A DNA stretch of 43,561 bases from Oscillospiraceae bacterium (GTDB taxonomy: Bacteria; Bacillota; Clostridia; Oscillospirales; Acutalibacteraceae): positions 1 to 43,561 of the forward strand of contig JAQXVY010000017.1 of NCBI GenBank assembly GCA_029225165.1, written 5' to 3'. Below, in pieces: positions 23,372 to 31,563 of this stretch (positions within the stretch are counted from its first letter, which is position 1; every line of letters begins with the position of its first letter). Below the pieces are notes generated by a model, which was not told where the DNA came from, searched no databases, and saw only the letters and a list, made by a program, of their open reading frames with translations. The position numbers and the translations under genes are program-made.

Positions 23372-24127
23372 ATGAAGTTAATTTCTTGGAATGTAAACGG
23401 ACTTAGAGCCTGTGTTACAAAGGGTTTTGTTGATATTTTCAATGACCTTGACGCCGATATTTTTTGCTTGCAGGAAACAAAGCTGCAACAGGGCCAAATC
23501 GACCTTGACCTTGAGGGTTATCATCAATACTGGAACTACGCAGAGAAAAAGGGCTATTCGGGAACGGCAGTTTTCACAAAGGAAGAGCCTTTGGATGTTA
23601 TTTACGGTATGGGAATTGAGGAGCACGACAAAGAGGGGCGTTGCATTACCCTTGAATTTAAGGACTTCTACCTTGTAACCTGCTACACTCCAAACTCCCA
23701 AAACGAGCTGAAAAGGCTTGATTACAGAATGAAATGGGAGGATGATTTTCGCTCCTATATCAACACTCTTGACAGGAAAAAGCCTGTTATTCTGTGCGGT
23801 GACCTGAATGTTGCGCACAAGGAAATTGACCTGAAAAATCCTAAGACAAACAGAAAAAATGCAGGCTTTACCGACGAAGAACGAGAGAAAATGACCCGGC
23901 TTTTGGACAGCGGTTTTACCGACTCCTTCCGATATGTTTACCCTGACAAGGAGGGTATTTACAGCTGGTGGAGTTATCGCTTTAATGCAAGGAAGAACAA
24001 TGCAGGCTGGAGAATTGACTATTTTATCACTTCAAACAGAATTAAGGATAAAATAGAGGACGCAAAAATCCACACCGATATTATGGGGAGCGACCACTGC
24101 CCTGTGGAGCTTGATATAAATATATAA
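23372..24127 (+). CDS. xthA: Exodeoxyribonuclease III (AP endonuclease)
   Basis: 251 residues, standard length. The catalytic motifs are intact: [10 protein letters not shown] at the N-terminus, LQETKL (E35), [13 protein letters not shown] (D144, N146), WRIDYF, and GSDHCPVEL (D241, H242). The enzyme cleaves DNA 5' of abasic sites and removes 3' blocking groups in base excision repair. A GAAAGGA ribosome binding site lies before the start. It forms its own unit between two terminators, possibly read from the gene upstream. No unusual feature was seen. Confidence 0.96.
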   Translation: MKLISWNVNGLRACVTKGFVDIFNDLDADIFCLQETKLQQGQIDLDLEGYHQYWNYAEKKGYSGTAVFTKEEPLDVIYGMGIEEHDKEGRCITLEFKDFYLVTCYTPNSQNELKRLDYRMKWEDDFRSYINTLDRKKPVILCGDLNVAHKEIDLKNPKTNRKNAGFTDEEREKMTRLLDSGFTDSFRYVYPDKEGIYSWWSYRFNARKNNAGWRIDYFITSNRIKDKIEDAKIHTDIMGSDHCPVELDINI

Positions 24128-24148
24128 AATATAATCATATATATAAAT

Positions 24149-24186
24149 GCCTTGGGAAATAATACTAATCCCAAGGCTTTCTTTTA
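24149..24186 (+). terminator. Terminator of xthA
   Basis: GCCTTGGGA pairs perfectly with TCCCAAGGC around 11 bases, followed by TTTCTTTT. Confidence 0.9.
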
Positions 24187-24188
24187 GA

Positions 24189-24224
24189 ATAAAAAAGGAC
24201 TGCCCCCTGACGGAGCAGTCCGAA
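24189..24224 (-). terminator. Terminator of the cohesin/Big_2 gene
   Basis: On the minus strand GGACTGC pairs with GCAGTCC around 11 bases and is followed by TTTTTTATTC. It lies 19 bases past the stop codon. Confidence 0.9.
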
Positions 24225-24242
24225 AAAACATTTTCAAATAAA

Positions 24243-25304
24243 TTATTTCTTAACAGTAACCTTGCATGTTGCGTACTTCTTTGAGCCGTCTGCTGCAGAA
24301 ACCTTAACGTTTGTTTTTCCCTTTTTAACAGCAGTAATCTTAAATGACTTACCGGATGTGATTCTGCTTGCGGAAACCTTTGCTACCTTTTTGTTAGCAG
24401 AAGAAACAAGGAGCTTCTTGTTACTTGCGTTGCCTGGTGTTACCTTTGCAGTAACAGACTTTGCGCTGCCCTTCTTTGCAAGAGTAACTGACTTTGCACT
24501 AAGTGTTACTTTCTTAACAGGCTGCTTAACAGTAACCTTGATTTTGTAAGAAGTAAGACCGCCGTCAGGTGTGCAGATAACTGTTGCAGTACCGGGACCA
24601 ACAGCAGTAATCTTTACATATGTAGCTCTGCCGGAAACCTTGGCAACCTTTGTGTTTGATGACTTGTAGGTGCAGGTGTAAGAAGAATCTACATCGTTGT
24701 TAACAGGTCCAACGGACTTAACCTTAACAACCTCGTAATCTCCTGCACCTCTGTCAAGAAGAACAGATGACTTTGCCATTTTAACCTTAGTTGCGGCAAT
24801 GATTGTTCTTGTTGTGATGTTTGTGTTTTCAGCTTTCATCAGGTTGTCGCCTGTGGATGTTGCAAGCTTTGTAAAGCAAGCGGAAACAGCGTCATCAGTT
24901 GTTGCGCTTGTGTACTTTGGGCTTGTACCGATTACCTTGAACACAGCTGTGAGAACTGTCATTCTTGAAGAAGCTGTGCTATAGGAGCTCTTTGTACCCT
25001 CAAATGAAACACGAGCCATATCGCCGACTTTTGTTGTGCTGTAATTGATAGTATTTTCATTGTCAAATGAAAGTTTAGTCAAATCAAGCACACTTTGGTC
25101 ATAGTTTAATCTACCCTGCAAAGTTGCTGCATCTGTATCTGTCTTGAGATAGAGGTTATAAACGATGGAATAACCCACCTGTGGATAAACCTCATTGATT
25201 CTTACAGTTTCTGCTGCGGAAGCAGTAGCAGGTCCGATAATCAGCATACTTAATGCCATAATTGCCACTAAAACCACTGATAATAACTTTTTTGAAATTG
25301 TCAT
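24243..25304 (-). CDS. Secreted protein: cohesin-like domain plus two Big_2 domains
   Basis: 353 residues from the ATG at 25304, which has an AAGGAGG site nine bases upstream; the open frame extends further but without a start signal. A signal peptide covers about 1-30 (cleavage after ATASA). Residues 31-170 resemble a cohesin domain: VGYSIVYNLYLKTDT, LQGRLNYDQSVLDLTKLSF, VSFEGTKSSY and MTVLTAVFKVIG follow the beta-sandwich pattern that binds dockerins in cellulosomes and amylosomes. Two Big_2-type repeats follow (about 175-265 and 268-353), the last ending KKYATCKVTVKK. There is no dockerin or sortase signal, so it is probably a secreted or wall-bound scaffold element. The cohesin assignment is by pattern only. 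Confidence 0.75.
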   Translation of the reverse strand: MTISKKLLSVVLVAIMALSMLIIGPATASAAETVRINEVYPQVGYSIVYNLYLKTDTDAATLQGRLNYDQSVLDLTKLSFDNENTINYSTTKVGDMARVSFEGTKSSYSTASSRMTVLTAVFKVIGTSPKYTSATTDDAVSACFTKLATSTGDNLMKAENTNITTRTIIAATKVKMAKSSVLLDRGAGDYEVVKVKSVGPVNNDVDSSYTCTYKSSNTKVAKVSGRATYVKITAVGPGTATVICTPDGGLTSYKIKVTVKQPVKKVTLSAKSVTLAKKGSAKSVTAKVTPGNASNKKLLVSSANKKVAKVSASRITSGKSFKITAVKKGKTNVKVSAADGSKKYATCKVTVKK

Positions 25305-25332
25305 AGTAATTTCCTCCTTAATTGATAATCCT

Positions 25333-25361
25333 ATTATATAATATAAACATAAATTTGTCCA
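25333..25361 (-). promoter_or_regulatory. Sigma-A-type promoter of the cohesin/Big_2 gene
   Basis: On the minus strand TGGACA, 17 bases, TATAAT, about 29 bp before the start codon at 25304. It separates this gene from spmB upstream. Confidence 0.65.
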
Positions 25362-25387
25362 CACCCAAATTGTAATTAACAAAAAAT

Positions 25388-25894
25388 TTACAAAACAAAT
25401 TTTACTGTTACTATGGACATAATAAGGGCGGTAAGGTCTGCAAGTAATCCAACCCATAGGGTGTGGCGGGTTTTTGTAATTCCAACACTTCCAAAATACA
25501 TTGTTACGGCATAAATTGTAGTTTCAGAGCTACCTGCAAGGACTGAAGCAATTTCTCCGGGAAATGAATCGGGACCGTAATTTTCAAAAATATTTGTAAG
25601 CAGTGCTGTCGCCCCACTTCCGCTAACCGGTCGCAAAACTGCCATAGGCACTATTTCCTTTGGAAAATTAAAAAAGTCGGCAAGTGGTTCTGCCATTTTG
25701 CAAACAAGGTCAATGGCACCGCTTTTTTGAAGCATTTCCACAGCAACAACAAGCCCTGTAATAGTGGGGATAATCATATATAGGGTATGCATTCCCTCAA
25801 TTGCACCCTCAATAAAGGAGTCAAAAATCTTTGTTCTTTTAATCATTCCGAAAAGCAGGATAAATCCCACTGTAAGAGGCACAATCAGTTCCAT
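25388..25894 (-). CDS. spmB: Spore maturation protein B
   Basis: 168 residues with about four membrane segments of the nucleoside-recognition (Gate) fold. Family blocks are visible: MIIPTITGLVVAVEMLQKSG, VLRPVSGSGATAL and PGEIASVLAGSSETTIYAV, then YFGSVGI. In Bacillus, SpmA and SpmB are required for full core dehydration and heat resistance of spores. An AGGGTGAG ribosome binding site precedes the ATG. It overlaps spmA by 10 bp, showing translational coupling. It indicates that the organism can, or recently could, form endospores. Confidence 0.95.
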   Translation of the reverse strand: MELIVPLTVGFILLFGMIKRTKIFDSFIEGAIEGMHTLYMIIPTITGLVVAVEMLQKSGAIDLVCKMAEPLADFFNFPKEIVPMAVLRPVSGSGATALLTNIFENYGPDSFPGEIASVLAGSSETTIYAVTMYFGSVGITKTRHTLWVGLLADLTALIMSIVTVKFVL

Positions 25895-26469
25895 TTGCTC
25901 ACCCTGTTTATTGCTATTGAAAGCAAAAGTGCCACCGCTAAAGCAGTTGCAGAGCTGATAATCACACAGGGAATGATAGAAAAGGGACTGCTGCTGCCAT
26001 AGCTTTGACGAAGATACCCCAAGGTTGCAGGAATTAACTGCATAGACGCTGTATTCATCACAACAAACACAACCATAGAGTCTGTGGCTGTGTCCTTTCT
26101 CAAATTAGTACGTTGCATCTCTTTCATAGCCTTTAGTCCAAATGGTGTGGCGGCATTGCCAACCCCCATAAGATTAGCGCTTATGTTCATACAAATGCTG
26201 TGAAATGCTACACTTTCCCTGTCCAAGTCGGGAAAAAGCTTTTTCAGCAGAGGGGACAACAGCTTTACAAGCAAATTAGTAAGTCCGCTTTTTTCGGCTA
26301 CCTTCATTATTCCCGACCAAAACACCATAACGCCAAAAAGAGTTATTAACAGCTTTACTGCCTTTTCTGCCCCATTCATTAGTCCTGATGCAAGCTCCTG
26401 TGTGTTGCCTGTGAAGATAGAGCATATTATTGAAAAAATAACCATTATTCCCCATAAATAGTTTATCAA
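25885..26469 (-). CDS. spmA: Spore maturation protein A
   Basis: 194 residues, polytopic. MINYLWGIMVIFSIICSIFT matches the family N-terminus, so I accept the TTG start at 26469 even though the ribosome binding site is weak; an ATG eight codons later has GGGGA before it. Further blocks are FWSGIMKVAEKSGL, NLMGVGNAATPFGLKAMKEM and MVVFVVMNTASMQL. It works with SpmB in the spore membrane. The region upstream is shared with the divergent AbrB-like regulator, itself a family linked to sporulation. Confidence 0.94.
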   Translation of the reverse strand: MINYLWGIMVIFSIICSIFTGNTQELASGLMNGAEKAVKLLITLFGVMVFWSGIMKVAEKSGLTNLLVKLLSPLLKKLFPDLDRESVAFHSICMNISANLMGVGNAATPFGLKAMKEMQRTNLRKDTATDSMVVFVVMNTASMQLIPATLGYLRQSYGSSSPFSIIPCVIISSATALAVALLLSIAINRVSKWN

Positions 26470-26546
26470 ACCTTGTCACATCCTGTCATATGTATATATT
26501 TTTCATAAAACTTAAAAGAAATTTAGTATATTTTTTTGCAATTTAC

Positions 26547-26575
26547 TTGACACAATACCTAAAGTTTGGTAGAAT
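26547..26575 (+). promoter_or_regulatory. Sigma-A-type promoter of the AbrB-like gene
   Basis: TTGACA (perfect), 17 bases, TAGAAT. A leader of about 80 bases precedes the ATG at 26662. Confidence 0.75.
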
Positions 26576-26661
26576 AAAGGTGAAATCGGTACACATTAAT
26601 CCTATTTTCCGATTTTATGTCGAAATTAGGTGTTCCACAATCAAAATAGAAGGTGAAATTT

Positions 26662-26910
26662 ATGAAACAAATTGGTTATGTAAGCAAAATTGATACACTT
26701 GGAAGAGTTGTAATTCCAAAGCCTGTAAGACAGATGTTCAACCTTGAAAAAGAGGACGCTATTGAAATTTTACCAAAGGACAATGGCTTACTCATCAGAA
26801 AGTATCAGCCAACTTGCCTGTTCTGCGGCGAGATTGACAATGTAATTACACACGAAGGCGTTACTGTATGCGAAAACTGTGTAAAGAGAATGGCAAAAAA
26901 AGTTGAATGA
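26662..26910 (+). CDS. AbrB-type transition-state regulator with C-terminal zinc ribbon
   Basis: 82 residues from the ATG at 26662, which has AAGGTGA seven bases upstream. The N-terminal swapped-hairpin DNA-binding domain is clear: GYVSKIDTLGRVVIPKPVRQ, then ALEILPKD-type strands. The tail CLFCGEIDNVITHEGVTVCE with a following NC forms C-x2-C...C-x2-C, a zinc ribbon found in clostridial AbrB homologues. Such proteins repress sporulation and stationary-phase genes during growth. The gene lies divergently next to spmA, which makes control of that neighbour plausible but unproven. Confidence 0.93.
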   Translation: MKQIGYVSKIDTLGRVVIPKPVRQMFNLEKEDAIEILPKDNGLLIRKYQPTCLFCGEIDNVITHEGVTVCENCVKRMAKKVE

Positions 26911-27091
26911 TTCTTAAAAATTCTTCATTATAATATATCGTCCCAATGTCACAAATATGATTATTTAAAATTTTGAGATTTTTCTCGGTCTTGTTGTAAT
27001 TTGCTTAATTGCTTTTTTATAACACAAAACAAATTTACAAAAATTTTTTTAAGGAACGATTGTGGCAACAAACTGTACCAAATATCGTATT

Positions 27092-27120
27092 TTGACCATT
27101 GTTTGACTTTATATTACGAT
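27092..27120 (+). promoter_or_regulatory. Possible promoter of a small RNA
   Basis: TTGACC, 17 bases, TACGAT. It lies between the abrB-like gene and a strong terminator, with no coding frame after it. Confidence 0.35.
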
Positions 27121-27126
27121 AAGTTT

Positions 27127-27197
27127 CTTTGTTTCCGTTATGGAAAAAGTTTCGTTTATGCGTGAAAAAGGCACTGCTGATATGCAGTGCCTTTTTT
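27127..27197 (+). ncRNA. Candidate small RNA of about 70 nt ending in a terminator
   Basis: The segment from the predicted start after the promoter at 27092 to the terminator at 27170-27197 contains no open frame with a ribosome binding site. The terminator GGCACTGC-TGATAT-GCAGTGCC followed by TTTTTT is strong and lies about 260 bp after the nearest gene (abrB-like, ending 26910), farther than expected for its own 3' end. A long 3' untranslated region of that gene is the alternative. Confidence 0.35.
27170..27197 (+). terminator. Rho-independent terminator
   Basis: GGCACTGC pairs perfectly with GCAGTGCC around 6 bases, followed by TTTTTT. The region 26911-27169 before it is AT-rich and holds no gene I can support. 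Confidence 0.92.
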
Positions 27198-27352
27198 GCT
27201 TTTATTTATTACAATGTTGGAGGCATAATAAACAATGGTAATTGTGCTTAAATAACTTCTTTTCCCTATCTATGATTACATTACTTTGGTTAAATGATAT
27301 TGAGAGGAGATATCCTCTACTACATAGTATTCACTTTTTAACCTGTTGCCAC

Positions 27353-28708
27353 TTATTTTTTAACAGTAACCTTGCATTTTGCAGAAATTTTACTGCCGTC
27401 TTTTGCAGTTGCTGTAATATAGCAGGTGCCCTTTTTCTTTGCAGTAATCTTACCCTTGCTGTTTACGGTTGCAACACTGTTTTTACTCGTTTTCCATATA
27501 ACAGAACGACTGTTTGCTGTTGTTGGTGTACAGGTTGCCTTGAGGGTATATGTCTTGCCTTTTTTGCTTAGGGAAACACTTGTCTTGTTGAGCTTCACCT
27601 TGGTAACAAGCTGTTTAACAGTAACCTCACACATTTCAAATTCTCCTGTGCCGTCATTTGCTACGGCTGTTATGTAGCAAGTACCCTTTCTTTTGGCTGT
27701 TACCCTTCCTTTTGTATCAACTGTAGCTATATCGTCATCACTGCTGTTCCATGTTACAGTTTTGTCCTCTAAATCGCTTTGTACAGTTGCCTTTAGTTTC
27801 ATTGTAGGGTTTGATGTACTCATTTTAAAAGTGTATGATGTGCGGTTAAGAATTACTCCTGAATCCATAGCTAAATACTTATTGCTTCTTGGCGTGTCAT
27901 ACCAGAAGTTTATATCAACATTACCTTGGATACCTGCCACTTTACCGTCACTGCAACACTGCCACATTGTATATTTTTTAGTATAGTCGCAGTATGAATT
28001 GTACTGTGCAACCCACTGGTACCAAGATGTATTGCTAAATGCTTTATCAGTGAGGTAATTTGTCCGCCAATACAGATTAGCATAGATGCCCACCTGATAG
28101 CCCTTTGCTGAAATTGCGTTACAGAATGTTGTTGCAATTTTACCAAGTGTAGCCTTGCTGAGTTTTGTCTGTGAGTTTTCCTCTAAATCGTAGTAAACAG
28201 GAAAGCTGAGCTTGTAGCCCTTGATTAGCCTTAGCACATGGTTTGCCTCGGATTTAGCCATAGTGGTATTCATTGCATAGGAATATATGTATACTCCAAA
28301 AGGAATTTTATTTTTAATGCATCCTTCCACATTTTTCTTAAAATATGTATCGTCTTGATATCCATAATCGTCACCATGGCCACATCTTATGATAGCGAAA
28401 TCTACATCAGACTTAGCAACCTTTCCCCAGTCAATATCACCGTTCCACTGGCTGACATCAATGCCCTTCATAGTTGCACCTTGGATAACCTCTCCCCTGT
28501 CATTCAGGTATCCTTTTTTAGTTTTCTTCCAGTCCTTTGAAGAGGCACCTAAAGAAAAGTTGTTGTAAGGAACACCGTTGTGATACCTCCAGCTGTTTAT
28601 TGGTTCGTAGTAATCACTTGTTTCTCCGCCGATTACAGCACCATATACACAAGGAATAGTGCTAAAAATAAGAACGAAAGAAATTATAACAGAAATTATC
28701 TTTTTCAA
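27353..28708 (-). CDS. Secreted GH25 lysozyme with two Big_2 domains
   Basis: 451 residues starting at a TTG codon (28706-28708) preceded by AGGGGTGA. The signal peptide MKKIISVIISFVLIFSTIPC is followed by VYGAV. The catalytic GH25 domain spans about residues 78-275: KGIDVSQWNGDIDW (D84), VYYDLEENS with the D-x-E pair (D174, E176), and GIQGNVDINFWY near its end. Two Big_2 repeats follow (about 285-370 and 372-451), closing with SAKCKVTVKK. It would cleave the glycan strands of peptidoglycan outside the cell, for wall turnover or competition. Its modules match those of the proteins at 7892 and 24243. Confidence 0.93.
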   Translation of the reverse strand: MKKIISVIISFVLIFSTIPCVYGAVIGGETSDYYEPINSWRYHNGVPYNNFSLGASSKDWKKTKKGYLNDRGEVIQGATMKGIDVSQWNGDIDWGKVAKSDVDFAIIRCGHGDDYGYQDDTYFKKNVEGCIKNKIPFGVYIYSYAMNTTMAKSEANHVLRLIKGYKLSFPVYYDLEENSQTKLSKATLGKIATTFCNAISAKGYQVGIYANLYWRTNYLTDKAFSNTSWYQWVAQYNSYCDYTKKYTMWQCCSDGKVAGIQGNVDINFWYDTPRSNKYLAMDSGVILNRTSYTFKMSTSNPTMKLKATVQSDLEDKTVTWNSSDDDIATVDTKGRVTAKRKGTCYITAVANDGTGEFEMCEVTVKQLVTKVKLNKTSVSLSKKGKTYTLKATCTPTTANSRSVIWKTSKNSVATVNSKGKITAKKKGTCYITATAKDGSKISAKCKVTVKK

Positions 28709-28733
28709 AATATCACCCCTAAATTATGTATTT

Positions 28734-28764
28734 ATTATAACATAAATCTTTGAAAAAGTATCAA
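28734..28764 (-). promoter_or_regulatory. Probable promoter of the GH25 gene
   Basis: On the minus strand TTGATA, 19 bases, TATAAT. The -10 box is perfect and the spacer slightly long. It lies 26 bp before the TTG start. Confidence 0.5.
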
Positions 28765-28813
28765 TAATTTGTAAATTCTATTATTTACCAAATGTTTTAT
28801 TATTATATAGACG

Positions 28814-28843
28814 GAAAAAATCCTCCCAGCAAAACTGAGAGGA
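28814..28843 (-). terminator. Rho-independent terminator (minus strand)
   Basis: On the minus strand CCTCTCAG pairs with CTGGGAGG (one U-G pair) around 5 bases, followed by ATTTTTTCC. It stands between a predicted promoter at 28946 and the GH25 gene. Confidence 0.8.
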
Positions 28844-28939
28844 CTTTACCAGAAAAAAGAACATTATGAAATATAACAAAACAATACAATTATTGGAGAA
28901 AGCAAATTATTAATTAGTTAAGTAATATCTCTTAACTAC
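28814..28939 (-). ncRNA. Candidate ~125-nt small RNA or terminated leader
   Basis: A promoter (TTGATT, 17 bases, TAAAAT on the minus strand, 28946-28974) would start a transcript near 28939 that ends at the terminator at 28814-28843. It contains a hairpin GTTAAG-8 bases-CTTAAC near its 5' end and no open frame with a ribosome binding site. GH25 has its own promoter downstream, so this looks like a separate RNA; a leader controlling GH25 read-through is the alternative. No known riboswitch class was recognised. Confidence 0.4.
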
Positions 28940-28945
28940 ATTCTT

Positions 28946-28974
28946 ATTTTAGCATTATTTCACATATAAATCAA
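28946..28974 (-). promoter_or_regulatory. Predicted promoter of the candidate small RNA
   Basis: On the minus strand TTGATT, 17 bases, TAAAAT. The stretch from 28975 to 29265 is AT-rich with nothing else I can support. Confidence 0.4.
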
Positions 28975-29265
28975 GGGGTTTAAACTACATTTAAGACGAT
29001 TTATACAACATTTTAATAATTTGTGAACATTGCATTAATAATTTATTCATATTTTTCCATATTGCACAACCTATTTTCGTCATTATGCAACATTATTACA
29101 ATTTATTTTCGTTAATATAAACAAACCAATCGTCATTTTGCTAAAAGTAGAGTACACAATTATAAGCATTTCCAATAAACTGCCAATGATTAATTATTAC
29201 ATTCTGATGGACTGGAACATTCTTATTTTCCTGTTCTTCTGAGGGAGTGGACTTTCTCTTCACCC

Positions 29266-29412
29266 TGTCATTCTGAAGAAGTGTAACGACTGAAGAATCT
29301 GAAAGGATAGCAGTAGTGCCTAACTCGACACTAATAGGTAATATGAAAGTATTATTTCCATAAGAAAGTAAGTGGTAAAATAAGGGGATTCCTCGACAAG
29401 CTCGGAATGACA
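29266..29412 (+). repeat. 146-bp dispersed repeat, copy C
   Basis: Bounded by TGTCATTCTGAAG and CTCGGAATGACA, with the internal blocks GAAGAATCTGAAAGGATAGC, AGTAGTGCCTAA and GGGGATTCCTCGACAAG. Same orientation as copy A. One extra end-like motif (TTGGAATAACAGTGTG) follows at about 29422-29438, echoing the iterated ends beside copy B. Confidence 0.8.
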
Positions 29413-29463
29413 GTGTGGTGGCTTGGAATAACAGTGTGTGGATTTTTATTAAGTTGACGACAT

Positions 29464-29479
29464 TGCCTCCGGCGGAGGC
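29464..29479. other. Short GC-rich hairpin
   Basis: GCCTCC-GGC-GGAGGC just after the rplQ terminator. It has no T run on either strand. It may belong to the repeat-rich junction beside copy C. Confidence 0.4.
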
Positions 29480-29485
29480 TATTTG

Positions 29486-29518
29486 GTAAAAAAATAGGCT
29501 CACCAAACGGTGAGCCTA
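29486..29518 (-). terminator. Terminator of the ribosomal operon
   Basis: On the minus strand TAGGCTCACC-GTTT-GGTGAGCCTA is a perfect 10-bp stem followed by TTTTTTTACC. It lies 11 bases after the rplQ stop codon and ends the long operon. Confidence 0.95.
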
Positions 29519-29529
29519 CAAGTTTTGAA

Positions 29530-29871
29530 TTATAAAAGTTCGATGATAGCCATTTCTGCAGCGTCGCCACGACGAGGACCAATCTTAGTGATTCTTGTGT
29601 AACCGCCGTTTCTGTCTGCATACTTAGGAGCAATCTCAGCAAAAAGCTTGTGTGTTACAGATTCCTTTGTAACAAAGCTCATTACCATTCTCTTGTTGTG
29701 AAGATTATCTTCCTTAGCAACTGTAATCATCTTTTCTGCCATTGAAGAAACATCCTTTGCACGAGCAAGAGTTGTTTCGATTTTACCGTTTTCAAACAGG
29801 TAAGTTACCATAGCTCTAAGCATAGCCATTCTGCTGTCGGTAGCTCTACCCAGCTTTCTTGTTCTTGGCAT
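29530..29871 (-). CDS. rplQ: 50S ribosomal protein L17
   Basis: 113 residues, the usual bacterial length. [20 protein letters not shown] is the family N-terminus and [14 protein letters not shown] the C-terminus. L17 binds 23S rRNA near the peptide exit region. It is the last gene of the operon, 46 bp after rpoA and directly before a strong terminator. Confidence 0.97.
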   Translation of the reverse strand: MPRTRKLGRATDSRMAMLRAMVTYLFENGKIETTLARAKDVSSMAEKMITVAKEDNLHNKRMVMSFVTKESVTHKLFAEIAPKYADRNGGYTRITKIGPRRGDAAEMAIIELL

Positions 29872-29917
29872 TTATTTCACTCCTTTAACCTGATATTGGA
29901 ATTATAAGTGTAATTAA

Positions 29918-30871
29918 TTATTCCTCTTCTTCACGAAGATTGAAACCTAAGCTGTTGAGTTTTTGAACAACCTCTTCAAGTGACTTACGACCAAGGTTAC
30001 GAACCTTCATCATATCGTCTTCACTCTTGGAAATCAAATCTTCAACAGTGTTAATACCTGCACGCTTTAAGCAGTTGAAAGAACGAACGGAGAGGTCTAA
30101 CTCTTCGATAGTCATTTCAAGAACTTTCTCTTTGCCCTTGTCATCCTTTTCAACCATAATCTCAGTAGTTGAACCCTTATCGGAAAGGTCAACAAAGAGG
30201 TTGAGGTGTTCAGTGAGAACCTTGGCAGCCAAAGAAACTGCTTCCTGTGCATTGATTACACCGTTTGTCCAAACATCAAGGGTTAGCTTGTCGTAGTCAG
30301 TAATCTGACCGACACGAGTGTTGTCAACAGTGTAATTTACCTTTAGAACCGGTGTATAAATAGAGTCAACAGGAATCACACCAATTACATTGTTGCCTGA
30401 GAGAAGCTTATTCCTTTCGCCGGGAATGTAACCTCTGCCCCTGTCAAGTGTGATTTCCATTTTAAGTGTTGCACCCTCACCAAGTGTTGCAATGTGGAGA
30501 TCCGGAGTAAGGATCTCTACATCACTGTCGGCCTTGATTGAACTGGCCTTAACTTCGCATGGACCTGTGGCGTCGATTTCAACAGTCTTAGGTCCGTTGC
30601 AATTAAGTTTGCATACAAGGCTCTTCATATTAAGAACGATCTCTGTAACATCTTCTTTTACTCCGGGAATTGTAGAGAATTCGTGAAGCACGCCGTCAAT
30701 CTTGATAGATGTAACAGCAACACCCTCAAGGGATGAAAGAAGAACTCTTCTTAAACTATTACCTAATGTGTTGCCGAAGCCTCTCTCAAGTGGTTCAACA
30801 ACAAATCTGCCGAACTGACCGTCTGAAGAAAGCTCTTCAACCTCAATTCTTGGCTTTTCGATTTCGATCAT
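29918..30871 (-). CDS. rpoA: DNA-directed RNA polymerase subunit alpha
   Basis: 317 residues from the ATG at 30871, with AGGAGG seven bases upstream; an in-frame extension to 30898 lacks a signal. The N-terminal dimerisation domain ([20 protein letters not shown]) and the C-terminal domain ([19 protein letters not shown], then [10 protein letters not shown]) that contacts UP elements and activators are both complete. It nucleates RNA polymerase assembly. It is separated from rpsD by 68 bp, the largest gap in this half of the operon. Confidence 0.98.
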   Translation of the reverse strand: MIEIEKPRIEVEELSSDGQFGRFVVEPLERGFGNTLGNSLRRVLLSSLEGVAVTSIKIDGVLHEFSTIPGVKEDVTEIVLNMKSLVCKLNCNGPKTVEIDATGPCEVKASSIKADSDVEILTPDLHIATLGEGATLKMEITLDRGRGYIPGERNKLLSGNNVIGVIPVDSIYTPVLKVNYTVDNTRVGQITDYDKLTLDVWTNGVINAQEAVSLAAKVLTEHLNLFVDLSDKGSTTEIMVEKDDKGKEKVLEMTIEELDLSVRSFNCLKRAGINTVEDLISKSEDDMMKVRNLGRKSLEEVVQKLNSLGFNLREEEE

Positions 30872-30939
30872 GAAACAACCTCCTAAACAAATGTTCACAT
30901 AAAAATGTGCTTGTTTTTAATAACCTACGCTTGTGTGGA

Positions 30940-31542
30940 TTACTTGGAGTACAATTCGACGATGAGGTGTTCCTCTACCTGGAAGTCAATATCTTCTCTC
31001 TCAGGCATTGCAATAACCTTACCGCCAAGTAAGTCAGCATCCTTCTCAAGCCACTTTGGAGCTACTACTGACTTTGTTTCGCCTTCTGCAATTTCCTTAA
31101 ATCTTGTCTTTGAGCGACTGCTGTCTTTAACCTTGATTACATCGCCAACCTTGATAAGGTATGAAGGGATGTTCACCTTTTCACCGTTAACAGTGAAGTG
31201 TGCATGGTTAACCATCTGTCTTGCTTCTCTTCTTGAGGATGCAAGTCCGAGTCTGAATACAACATTGTCAAGTCTTCTCTCGATTGTTGTAAGGAGAACA
31301 GTACCTGTCTTGCCTTCCTTCTTAGCAGCAAGGTCATAGTAATGACGGAACTGCTTTTCCATAATGCCATAGATGAACTTAACTTTCTGCTTTTCGTTAA
31401 GCTGAAGGCAATATTCGCTCTTCTTTCTTCTCATATTGCCGTTTGAATTTCTGTTTGTAGTCTTCTTGTTATAACCCATAACAGAAGGTTCGATACCAAG
31501 CTTTTTGCAACGCTTGGCAATAGGCTGCATATTCTTTGCCAT
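30940..31542 (-). CDS. rpsD: 30S ribosomal protein S4
   Basis: 200 residues. The S4 RNA-binding domain is clear (RRLDNVVFRLGLASSRREAR, QMVNHAHFTVNG). Only single N-terminal cysteines remain (C12, C45), so this is the zinc-free form. S4 starts 16S rRNA assembly and in many bacteria represses its own operon. Its position between rpsK and rpoA is the arrangement usual in Firmicutes of the clostridial type. Confidence 0.97.
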   Translation of the reverse strand: MAKNMQPIAKRCKKLGIEPSVMGYNKKTTNRNSNGNMRRKKSEYCLQLNEKQKVKFIYGIMEKQFRHYYDLAAKKEGKTGTVLLTTIERRLDNVVFRLGLASSRREARQMVNHAHFTVNGEKVNIPSYLIKVGDVIKVKDSSRSKTRFKEIAEGETKSVVAPKWLEKDADLLGGKVIAMPEREDIDFQVEEHLIVELYSK

Positions 31543-31563
31543 AACTTTTCCTCCTACTATATA

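Noticed and set aside
29141..29506. 121-residue minus-strand open frame
   Set aside because: It is a translation of repeat copy C and the rplQ terminator and has no ribosome binding site.
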